Below, piece by piece: positions 24,111 through 30,890 of a stretch of 47,402 nt of DNA. Position numbers and translations under genes: made by a program. The stretch covers positions 1 through 47,402 of the forward strand of contig NZ_JOCB01000064.1 in the NCBI RefSeq assembly GCF_000718775.1. Reading direction: 5' to 3'. Source of the stretch: Streptomyces sp. NRRL S-31. Lineage in GTDB: Bacteria; Actinomycetota; Actinomycetes; Streptomycetales; Streptomycetaceae. The notes beneath the pieces were generated by a model. It saw only the letters and a list, made by a program, of their open reading frames with translations, did not search any database and was not told where the DNA came from. Positions within the stretch are counted from its first letter, which is position 1. The number at the start of each line of letters is the position of its first letter.

Positions 24111-24980
24111 TCAGCGCCGGCCGGCCGCGGCGGCGGGCTGCGGTGCGGGCTTCTTCGGGGCCGGCTTCTTGTCGCCCGTGAAGGCCTCGTACTCCTTCAT
24201 GACCTCCTCGGTCGGCCCGTCCATGCGCAGCTCGCCGCGCTCCAGCCACAGGACCCGCTCGCAGGTGTCGCGGATCGACTTGTTGTTGTGGCTGACCAGG
24301 AAGACCGTGCCGGCGTGCTGCCGCAGCTCGCGGATGCGTGCCTCGGACCGCTTCTGGAAGGAGCGGTCGCCGGTGGCCAGCGCCTCGTCGATCAGCAGGA
24401 CGTCGTGGTCCTTGGCGGCGGCGATGGAGAAGCGCAGCCGGGCCGCCATGCCGGAGGAGTAGGTGCGCATGGGCAGGGTGATGAAGTCGCCCTTCTCGTT
24501 GATCCCGGAGAAGTCGACGATGTCCTGGTAGCGCTCCTTGACCTGCTCGCGGGACATGCCCATGGCGAGCCCGCCGAGGAAGACGTTCCGCTCCCCGGTG
24601 AGGTCGTTCATCATCGCCGCGTTGACGCCCAGCAGGGACGGCTGGCCGTCGGTGTAGATGTGCCCGCTCTCCACCGGGAGCAGTCCGGCCACCGCCTTGA
24701 GCAGGGTCGACTTGCCCGATCCGTTGGTGCCGATGAGTCCGATGGCCTCGCCCTTGTAGGCGGTGAACGACACGTTCCGCACCGCGTGCACCCGGCGCAC
24801 GCCGGCCGCCTTCTCGGTCTGCTTGCGGCGCAGGATGCGGTTGAGGGCGGCGGTGGCGGTGCCGCGGCCGGCGCCGGTGCCGTTGACCCGGTAGACGATG
24901 TCGACGCGGTCGGCGACGACGGTGGGGACCTTCTCGGTGTTCTCGGTGTTCTCGGGGTTTTCGGGGTTCTGCTCAGCCAC
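24111..24980 (-). CDS. tagH: ABC transporter ATP-binding protein for teichoic acid/polysaccharide export (TagH-like)
   Basis: A 289-residue ATPase that would power export of a lipid-linked wall polymer. Walker A GTNGSGKST is at 84-92, signature YSSGM at 174-178 and Walker B DVLLIDEA at 193-200. The family's switch-region His lies in FLVSHNN. The N-terminal extension holds a short Asn-Pro-Glu/Asn-Thr-Glu repeat, and the C-terminal tail is Lys/Pro/Ala-rich. The GTG start overlaps the stop of the permease gene upstream by eight bases, so the pair forms one operon and one complex. KpsT/RfbE-type polysaccharide ATPases are relatives; the TagF neighbours favour teichoic acid. Confidence 0.88.
   Translation of the reverse strand: MAEQNPENPENTENTEKVPTVVADRVDIVYRVNGTGAGRGTATAALNRILRRKQTEKAAGVRRVHAVRNVSFTAYKGEAIGLIGTNGSGKSTLLKAVAGLLPVESGHIYTDGQPSLLGVNAAMMNDLTGERNVFLGGLAMGMSREQVKERYQDIVDFSGINEKGDFITLPMRTYSSGMAARLRFSIAAAKDHDVLLIDEALATGDRSFQKRSEARIRELRQHAGTVFLVSHNNKSIRDTCERVLWLERGELRMDGPTEEVMKEYEAFTGDKKPAPKKPAPQPAAAAGRR
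24931..24966. repeat. Four tandem 9-bp units in the tagH 5' coding region
   Basis: TTCTCGGTG twice, then TTCTCGGGG and TTTTCGGGG on the plus strand, encoding the N-terminal Asn-(Pro/Thr)-Glu repeats. The period is in frame, so copy changes would alter only the tail length. Confidence 0.9.
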
Positions 24981-25887
24981 GGCCGTACGTCTCCTCAGCC
25001 TTCCAGAAGTAGATGAAGCCGCCGACGCCGGCGAGCAGGGCCCAGCCGGTGGCCGCCGCCCAGACGTGGGGAGGCAGGGCCGAGGCGTGGAAGCTGTCGA
25101 TCAGCGCGAACCGCATCAGGTCGATGTAGACGGCGGCCGGGTTGAGCTGGAGCAGCACGGTGACCAGGTGCGGCAGGTCGTCGTGCTTGGTGATCTTGTC
25201 GATGCTCCACATCACGCCGGACACGTACATCCAGGTGCGCAGCAGGAAGGGCATCAGCTGGGCGATGTCCGGGGTCTTGGCGCCCATCCGCGCCACGATC
25301 ATCGACACGCCCGCGTTGAAGGTGAACTGGAGGACCAGCGCGGGCACCGCCAGCAGCCAGGAGGCGGCGACCGGCACGCCGAAGCAGAGCAGGATGACGA
25401 CCAGCGCGCACATCGAGAACAGCAGCTGCTGGAGCTGCTGGAGCGCGAAGGAGATCGGCAGGGCGGCGCGCGGGAAGTGCAGGGCGCGGACCAGGCCGAG
25501 GTTGCCGGAGATGGCGCGGGTGCCCGCCATGATCGAACTCTGCGTGAACGTCCAGATGAACACGCCCGTGACCAGGAAGGGGACGTAGTCCGGCACGTTG
25601 TGCTTGGTGCCGAGCAGCACGCCGAAGATGAAGTAGTAGACCGCCGCGTTCAGCAGCGGGTTCATCACCTGCCAGACCTGGCCGAGCTTCGCCTGGCTGT
25701 ACTGCGCGGTGAGCTTGGCGGTGGCGAAGGCGCTGATGAAGTGGCGGCGGGCCCACAGCTGGCGGACGTACTCCGGCAGGGAGGGGCGGGCGCCGCTGAC
25801 CGACAGGCCGTGCCGGGCCGCGAGCGCCGCGAGGTCGTCGTCGGCCGGGGCCTGGGTGGGGGGCGGTGTGTGGAGGACCTGGCTCAC
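24973..25887 (-). CDS. tagG: ABC-2-type permease for teichoic acid/polysaccharide export (TagG-like)
   Basis: A 304-residue integral membrane protein of the ABC-2 polysaccharide export group. A soluble N-terminal segment precedes an amphipathic region (RHFISAFATAKLTAQYSQAKLGQVWQ), which is diagnostic for TagG/KpsM/RfbA permeases. About six hydrophobic helices follow. It pairs with the ATPase encoded immediately downstream. The GTG at 25887 is inferred from family length; upstream codons in the same frame run through the promoter region. Its ribosome site is weak. It diverges from a TetR gene, and the shared gap holds two operator-like repeats. Confidence 0.85.
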   Translation of the reverse strand: MSQVLHTPPPTQAPADDDLAALAARHGLSVSGARPSLPEYVRQLWARRHFISAFATAKLTAQYSQAKLGQVWQVMNPLLNAAVYYFIFGVLLGTKHNVPDYVPFLVTGVFIWTFTQSSIMAGTRAISGNLGLVRALHFPRAALPISFALQQLQQLLFSMCALVVILLCFGVPVAASWLLAVPALVLQFTFNAGVSMIVARMGAKTPDIAQLMPFLLRTWMYVSGVMWSIDKITKHDDLPHLVTVLLQLNPAAVYIDLMRFALIDSFHASALPPHVWAAATGWALLAGVGGFIYFWKAEETYGRG

Positions 25888-25996
25888 ATCCGCTGCTTTC
25901 GCTCGGGGGAGGGGGTGCTGCGCCCGGCTCTCGCCGGGGGCGCCGCGTCCGTACCCGTCGTCCGGTGTTTCCTCACCGTTCTCTTCTCGTTCTCTT

Positions 25997-26021
25997 ACGT
26001 CGGGACGGGACCGTATCGTCG
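25997..26021. promoter_or_regulatory. Operator-like repeat 1 in the tagG-tetR intergenic region
   Basis: A 25-bp sequence matching the copy at 26045-26069 in 21 of 25 positions. Its centre is a weak dyad, GGGACG-N4-CGTATC, at 26002-26017. It lies between the tagG start and the tetR promoter. Confidence 0.55.
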
Positions 26022-26044
26022 CTACGCGAGAGTAGGCCCAATGG

Positions 26045-26069
26045 ACGTCGGAACGCAACCGTTTCGTCG
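26045..26069. promoter_or_regulatory. Operator-like repeat 2 overlapping the tetR promoter
   Basis: This copy contains the better dyad, GGAACG-CAAC-CGTTTC, at 26050-26065 (5 of 6 arm positions symmetric). It sits where the tetR -35 should be, just upstream of a TATGCT -10 at 26078-26083. That is a classic place for autorepression by the adjacent TetR protein. Confidence 0.6.
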
Positions 26070-26090
26070 TCACGGCCTATGCTGTGCGGT

Positions 26091-26729
26091 ATGACGACGA
26101 ACGCCGCCGAGTCCGCCGACGAGCCGCCGGCGCGTCCGCGCCGCCGGGCGCCCGCCGGAGCCGCCGTGCTCCGGGAGGACGTGACCGAGGCCATCCGGGC
26201 GGCCGTCTTCGAGGAGCTGGCCGCCGTGGGCTACGCGCGCATGTCCATCGAGGGCATCGCCCGCCGGGCCGGCGTGGGCAAGACGGCGGTGTACCGGCGC
26301 TGGCGTTCCAAGCTCCACCTGGTCCTGGACGTCGTCTCGGCGATGGCGGTGACCGGCTTCCCGGTCCCCGACACGGGCTCCCTGGAGGGTGACCTGCGGC
26401 TGCTGTACGAGGTCACCTCCCGCGCCCTGCGCCACCCGGTCGCGTCCCAGATCATCCCCGACCTCCAGGCGGAGGCGGCCCGCAACCCCGACCTGGCGGA
26501 GGCCTTCCAGAAGGCGCTGCGGGACGGCCAGGACGGCGTCGCCAGCGGGATCGTCTCGGCGGCGCAGGCCCGGGGCGAGGTCCGCCCCGGCATCGACGCC
26601 GACCTGGCCCTGGACCTGATCTCCGGCCCGCTGTACTGGCGCTCGGTGGTGATCCGCGCGGGGAAGCCGCCCAAGGGCTACCTGGAGCGGCTGGCACGGG
26701 CCACTGCGGGGGCGCTCAAGGCCCTGTGA
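26091..26729 (+). CDS. TetR/AcrR-family transcriptional regulator
   Basis: A 212-residue regulator. The helix-turn-helix spans about residues 35-75 (FEELAAVGYARMSIEGIARRAGVGKTAVYRRWRSK). The C-terminal ligand/dimer domain is of the TetR_C type with PDTGSLEGDLRLL. ATG at 26091 lies seven bases after a TATGCT -10, so the transcript is probably leaderless. It diverges from tagGH with two similar repeats in between, which suggests autoregulation and possibly control of the exporter operon. The ligand is unknown. It converges with galE. Confidence 0.88.
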   Translation: MTTNAAESADEPPARPRRRAPAGAAVLREDVTEAIRAAVFEELAAVGYARMSIEGIARRAGVGKTAVYRRWRSKLHLVLDVVSAMAVTGFPVPDTGSLEGDLRLLYEVTSRALRHPVASQIIPDLQAEAARNPDLAEAFQKALRDGQDGVASGIVSAAQARGEVRPGIDADLALDLISGPLYWRSVVIRAGKPPKGYLERLARATAGALKAL

Positions 26730-26773
26730 CCGCCGGCCGCCGGCCGCCGCGGCCCGAGGGTCACAAGGCTCGG

Positions 26774-27754
26774 CTAGGAGCGTGCCGCCTGCGGGTGCCG
26801 GCCGATCCAGCCCTCCCACGCCGACGTGATCATGTCCGGTACGTCGTATCTGGCCCGCCAGCCCAGCTCCGTGGCGATGCGGGTCGCGGAGGCGACCACG
26901 CGCGCGGGGTCGCCGGGGCGGCGCGGGGTGACCGTCGGGGCGCGGTCGTAGCCGGTGACCGCGTTGACGTGGTCGATCATCTCGCGGACGGAGACGCCCT
27001 CGCCGCGCCCGATGTTCAGGGTCAGGGCGGTGCCTGGGGAGGAGCGGAGGGCCCGGGCCACGGTCACGTGGGCCTCGGCCAGGTCGGCCACGTGGATGTA
27101 GTCGCGGACGCAGGTGCCGTCGGGCGTCGGGTAGTCGTCGCCGAAGATGCGCGGTGCCGCGCCCCGCGTGAGCCGTTCGAAGACCATCGGGACCAGGTTG
27201 GACACGCCGGTGTCGGCGAGTTCCGGGGCCGCCGCGCCCGCCACGTTGAAGTAGCGCAGCGACGCCGTGGCCAGGCCGGCCGCCCGGCCGGTGGCGCGCA
27301 CCAGCCACTCGCCGGCGAGTTTCGTCTCGCCGTACGGGGAGACCGGCCGGCAGGGGGTCTCCTCCGTGACCAGGTCGACGTCCGGCATGCCGTACACCGC
27401 GGCGGAGGAGGAGAAGACGAAGGACGGGATTTCGGCCGAGACCACCGCCTCCAGCAGGACGCGCAGCCCCTCCACGTTCTCCCGGTAGTAGTGCAGCGGC
27501 CGTTCGACCGACTCGCCCACCCGCTTCTTCGCCGCCAGGTGGACGACCCCCGTGATGCCGTACCCGGCGAGCGTCCGGGCCAGCAGCTCCGCGTCCAGCA
27601 CCGAGCCGCGCACCAGCTCGACCCCGGCCGGCACCCGCGCGGCCAGACCCGTGGACAGGTCGTCGTAGACGACCGCGCGTTCGCCCGCCTCGGTCAAGGC
27701 CCGCACCACGTGCGCCCCGATGTATCCGGCACCGCCGGTGATCAGCCAGGTCAT
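26774..27754 (-). CDS. galE: UDP-glucose 4-epimerase
   Basis: A 326-residue short-chain dehydrogenase-type sugar epimerase interconverting UDP-glucose and UDP-galactose, perhaps also their N-acetyl forms. It has the NAD-binding GGAGYIGAHV near the N-terminus and the Ser/Tyr/Lys catalytic set (SSSAAVYG ... YGETK). RPGDPARVVA near the C-terminus contacts the nucleotide sugar. A GAGGAGA ribosome site precedes the ATG, which overlaps the upstream GT2 stop as ATGA. That coupling suggests it supplies the donor sugar for the neighbouring glycosyltransferases rather than serving the Leloir operon. Confidence 0.93.
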   Translation of the reverse strand: MTWLITGGAGYIGAHVVRALTEAGERAVVYDDLSTGLAARVPAGVELVRGSVLDAELLARTLAGYGITGVVHLAAKKRVGESVERPLHYYRENVEGLRVLLEAVVSAEIPSFVFSSSAAVYGMPDVDLVTEETPCRPVSPYGETKLAGEWLVRATGRAAGLATASLRYFNVAGAAAPELADTGVSNLVPMVFERLTRGAAPRIFGDDYPTPDGTCVRDYIHVADLAEAHVTVARALRSSPGTALTLNIGRGEGVSVREMIDHVNAVTGYDRAPTVTPRRPGDPARVVASATRIATELGWRARYDVPDMITSAWEGWIGRHPQAARS

Positions 27755-29475
27755 GTGCGGCCGTCTCCTCGTCGTTCGTCGGCTGTTCGTCGGCTGTTCG
27801 TCGGCCGGCCCGGTTCCCAGTGCAGCAGGCGGCGCAGCCGGCCGCGGGCCACCCGCAGCACGCCACCCGGGCCGGTCGCCACGCGCAAGGCCAGTGCGCC
27901 GGAGTGCGTGGCGTACGGCTGTGCCAGGAGTACGCCGTACACGGCGCTCGGCACGGCGTGCCGGCGCAGTCGGCCGGCGCCCGTGAAGGCGTGCGCCGTG
28001 ACCTCGCGCCGCGCGCCGTCCGCGAAGCGGAGGGTCAGGCGCAGGTCCCAGGTGCCGGAGCCGAGCCCCGCCAGGTCCACGGGCACCCGGGCCGTCCAGC
28101 CGTCCGCGCCCGAGGGCGTGAGCGGCACGGTCGCGCGCCCGCGCGTGCGGCCGTCCTCGCGCGCCCGCCACTCCGCCCGCACCTCGCGCGGGCCCGCCCC
28201 GGCCACCCTGCCGTACAGCTCGTGCAGCCGCAGGCGCAGCAGCGAGGCACGCGCGCGGGGGCGCAGTTCCGCGTCCACCGCGAGCGGGAGCGTGGCGACG
28301 GGCCGGGCCAGCAGGGCGGCCAGGGAGACCTCCGGGAGGCCGGGGGACCAGACCGGGGCGCCGTCGGCGGCGCGCGCGTAGGGCGGCAGCAGGCGCGCCG
28401 GGCGGGCGGCGAGCTCCCGCAGCCGGGGCAGGTCGCGGGGCTCGGGGGAGGCCAGTACCACCCGGCCGAGCAGCCGGCCGGGGGCGGCGGGGTCGGGCTC
28501 CCAGTCGGCCGCGTCGTAGCGGGCGAGGTACTGCCGGGTGTGCGTCCACCACGCCCGCTGGTAGGGCGTGTCGCGCAGGATCAGGTCGCGCGCGTACATG
28601 CGCACCTCGTGGTCGAGGAACTTGGCGCGCGCCGCCCGCGCCAGCTCCCGCTGCCCGGCGCCCAGCAGGATGTCGTACGCCCGCGCGCACGCCTCGACGC
28701 GCGCCGTCCAGTTCGCGATGTGCTCGCGGTCCAGCGAGAGCGACAGCCGTTCGGCCGACCGGCGCACCTGCCACACGTACACCCGGTCCGGCACGAGCGC
28801 GATCCGCGGGCTCGCCGCCAGCACCCGCGCGGTGAAGACGAAGTCCTCGTAGAGGAAGCGGCCCTCGGGGAAGCGGATGCCGTGCGCGCGCAGGAAGCCG
28901 GTGCGGTACAGCTTGTTGACGCACAGCGTGTCGTGCACCAGCCGGGGGCGCTCGGCGGGGCGCTCGAGGACCGTGTGCGCCGTGTAGAGGGGCGCCTGCC
29001 ACGGCTGTTCGCGCCCCGACGGCAGCTCCCGGCGCACGCACAGACCGCCCGCGACCTCGGCGTCCGCCCGGGTGGCCGCGCTCAGCAGCGCGTCCGCCGC
29101 ACCGGGCGGCAGCACGTCGTCGCTGTCCAGGAACATCACGTACGGCGCCGTCGCCGCGTCGACCCCGGTGTTGCGCGGACTGCCGCAGCCGCCGCTGTTC
29201 GTCTCCCGGCGCACCACCCGCAGCCGGGGTTCGCCGGAGGCCAGCCGGGCGAGCAGCCCGGCACTGCCGTCGGTGGAGCAGTCGTCCACCGCGATCACCT
29301 CGGCGACCGCGGGTCCCTGCGCCAGCGCCGAGCGCACGGCGTCGGCGATGTGGGCGCGGTCGTTGTAGCCGATGACCACGACGGAGACCCGGGGCGCCGG
29401 CGCCCCGGCCGGTGCCGGGCGCGGGTCCCGGCGGGCGGTGTCTCGCGGTGCTGGGTGCCGCGGTGCTGGGTGCAT
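27751..29475 (-). CDS. GT2 glycosyltransferase with C-terminal beta-rich domain (TarS/TarP-like layout)
   Basis: A 574-residue protein related in architecture to the enzyme at 20091-21740. The GT2 domain (about 28-250) has RVSVVVIGYNDR, Asp64-Asp65, DSDD at 117-120 and a YED motif (FLYEDFVF). Helical and beta-rich segments follow, including Gly/Asp-rich strands around 400-480. It is probably a cytoplasmic transferase that adds a sugar to a lipid-linked wall polymer. ATG at 29475 was chosen; a GTG at 29484 is equally possible and neither has a good ribosome site. A TAATAC -10-like element at 29515-29520 could give a short leader. It is coupled to galE downstream and 50 bp after a GT-C gene. 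Confidence 0.8.
   Translation of the reverse strand: MHPAPRHPAPRDTARRDPRPAPAGAPAPRVSVVVIGYNDRAHIADAVRSALAQGPAVAEVIAVDDCSTDGSAGLLARLASGEPRLRVVRRETNSGGCGSPRNTGVDAATAPYVMFLDSDDVLPPGAADALLSAATRADAEVAGGLCVRRELPSGREQPWQAPLYTAHTVLERPAERPRLVHDTLCVNKLYRTGFLRAHGIRFPEGRFLYEDFVFTARVLAASPRIALVPDRVYVWQVRRSAERLSLSLDREHIANWTARVEACARAYDILLGAGQRELARAARAKFLDHEVRMYARDLILRDTPYQRAWWTHTRQYLARYDAADWEPDPAAPGRLLGRVVLASPEPRDLPRLRELAARPARLLPPYARAADGAPVWSPGLPEVSLAALLARPVATLPLAVDAELRPRARASLLRLRLHELYGRVAGAGPREVRAEWRAREDGRTRGRATVPLTPSGADGWTARVPVDLAGLGSGTWDLRLTLRFADGARREVTAHAFTGAGRLRRHAVPSAVYGVLLAQPYATHSGALALRVATGPGGVLRVARGRLRRLLHWEPGRPTNSRRTADERRGDGRT
27774..27806. repeat. Three tandem 11-bp units at the 3' end of a GT2 gene
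   Basis: GTTCGTCGGCT occurs at 27774-27784 and 27785-27795, with GTTCGTCGGCC at 27796-27806. The units lie inside the last codons of the GT2 gene, 20-50 bp before the galE start. The period is not a multiple of three. Confidence 0.92.
29444..29473. repeat. Two perfect 15-bp tandem units at a GT2 5' end
   Basis: CGCGGTGCTGGGTGC occurs at 29444-29458 and again at 29459-29473. It encodes the duplicated His-Pro-Ala-Pro-Arg at the extreme N-terminus; the period is in frame. Confidence 0.9.
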
Positions 29476-29525
29476 GGGGTCCACGGGCCGAGGGTGGGGG
29501 TGGGGGAATGTTCAGTATTACCCCG

Positions 29526-30797
29526 TTAGGAGACGCTTAGCGCACGATCGGGAAGACGGTCGGCGCCGGCCCGGGACTGCGTCGCCGGCACCGCCGTCCG
29601 GGCCGGTGGCCGCGCGCCCCGCCACAGCCGTACGAGGGACAGCACGGCCGCGGCCGTCAGCACCCCGTTGCGGGCCAGCATCAGCAGGCACCCGGCCCAG
29701 CTGCCGTCGATCACCTCTCGGTAGCACATCGGGTACACCACCGTGCTCAGCGCGGACGCCGCCAGGACCAGCACCGCCACCGGCCGCTGACCGGTCTGCC
29801 GCGAGGTCAGGCACACGGCGGCCAGCCCGATCAGCCAGATCAGGTACTGCGGGCTGATGACCCGGCTGGTGACCGTGAACAGCAGCACCGCGCTCAGCGC
29901 CGCGTCGAACGGCGTGGCCCCGGTCCAGCGCCGCGCCCGCACCCGCCACAGCACCAGCAGCCCGAAGGAGAGCGCCGTCAACGCGAGCGAGGCGGTGGCG
30001 ACGGCGTGCACGTGCGGGCCGACCAGCTCCATCGCGCCGTAGCGGTAGCGGACCCGGCCCGGCCAGCCGGCGTGCCGGGCCAGATTGAGCGCCGTACCGC
30101 CGAGCGACTCGAGCTGCACGCCCCGGCCGCCCTGCTCGCGGAGGAAGGACAGCGGATGGGTGAAGAAGACCGCGAGCAGGGCGAGGCCCGCGACGCCGGT
30201 CCACACCGCCGACGCCCACGCCGTGCGCGTCGGCCGGCCCCGGGGCGTGCCCAGCAGCACCAGCGCCGGCCACCCCTTCACCAGCGCGCCCAGCGCCCCG
30301 AGAACACCGCCCGCGCGCGGGGAGCGCGCCGAGGCCAGCAGGGACAGCACGGCCAGGGCGGTGACCTGGACGTCGTACCGGGCGAGCGGCAGGTGCAGCA
30401 GCAGCGGCAGCCCGCCGGTCCACGCGGCCGCGCCGAGCAGGCTGCGCCCGGGCCGGGTGCCCGCGCGCACCAGTGCCGCCGTGGTCAGCGCGTCCACGGC
30501 CAGGGTGAGCAGCACGAACGCCTGGAAGTACGTCAGCCCCGGCAGCAGCCCCGGCGCCAGCAGCACCGCGCCCGCGCCCGGCGGGTACTGCCACAGCGTG
30601 TCGTGCGCCGGGAAGGAGCCGTCCGCGAGCAGGCCGTACCAGTGGAAGTACAGCCGCCACACCTCCCGGGTCACCGCGCCCCCGCCGAGCAGCCGGGCGC
30701 CGCTGTGGACGGTCAGCCACAGCATCAGGGCACGGGTGGCGAGCCACAGGGCGGCGAGGGCGAGGACCGGGCCGGAGGTGACACGGAGACGGTTCAT
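29526..30797 (-). CDS. GT87 (DUF2029) family membrane glycosyltransferase, PimE-like
   Basis: A 423-residue protein with about ten hydrophobic helices. The first large external loop carries HDTLWQYPPGAG (Asp66, Trp69-Pro73), typical of actinobacterial polyprenyl-phosphate-mannose-dependent GT-C enzymes such as PimE. RYDVQVTAL in a later loop and VISPQYLIWLIGL near the end also fit. It would transfer a sugar from a polyprenyl-phosphate donor outside the membrane. ATG at 30797 is preceded by a TAGGCT -10 (30811-30806), so a leaderless transcript is likely; GTG at 30800 is an alternative. It probably heads an operon with the GT2 and galE genes. Confidence 0.78.
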   Translation of the reverse strand: MNRLRVTSGPVLALAALWLATRALMLWLTVHSGARLLGGGAVTREVWRLYFHWYGLLADGSFPAHDTLWQYPPGAGAVLLAPGLLPGLTYFQAFVLLTLAVDALTTAALVRAGTRPGRSLLGAAAWTGGLPLLLHLPLARYDVQVTALAVLSLLASARSPRAGGVLGALGALVKGWPALVLLGTPRGRPTRTAWASAVWTGVAGLALLAVFFTHPLSFLREQGGRGVQLESLGGTALNLARHAGWPGRVRYRYGAMELVGPHVHAVATASLALTALSFGLLVLWRVRARRWTGATPFDAALSAVLLFTVTSRVISPQYLIWLIGLAAVCLTSRQTGQRPVAVLVLAASALSTVVYPMCYREVIDGSWAGCLLMLARNGVLTAAAVLSLVRLWRGARPPARTAVPATQSRAGADRLPDRALSVS

Positions 30798-30817
30798 CAC
30801 ATGGGAGCCTAAGCGGT

Positions 30818-30834
30818 ATGGATGGGGTATCCAT
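30818..30834. promoter_or_regulatory. Inverted repeat in the divergent promoter region of two GT-C genes
   Basis: ATGGAT-GGGGT-ATCCAT forms perfect 6-bp arms in the 93-bp gap between divergent genes starting at 30797 and 30891, just upstream of the TAGGCT -10 of the minus-strand gene. It could be an operator or a chance dyad. Confidence 0.35.
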
Positions 30835-30890
30835 GCTGATACGCCGTCAAGAACGGCAAATATTGGCTAATCGCAAGAGATCGGGCCGCC

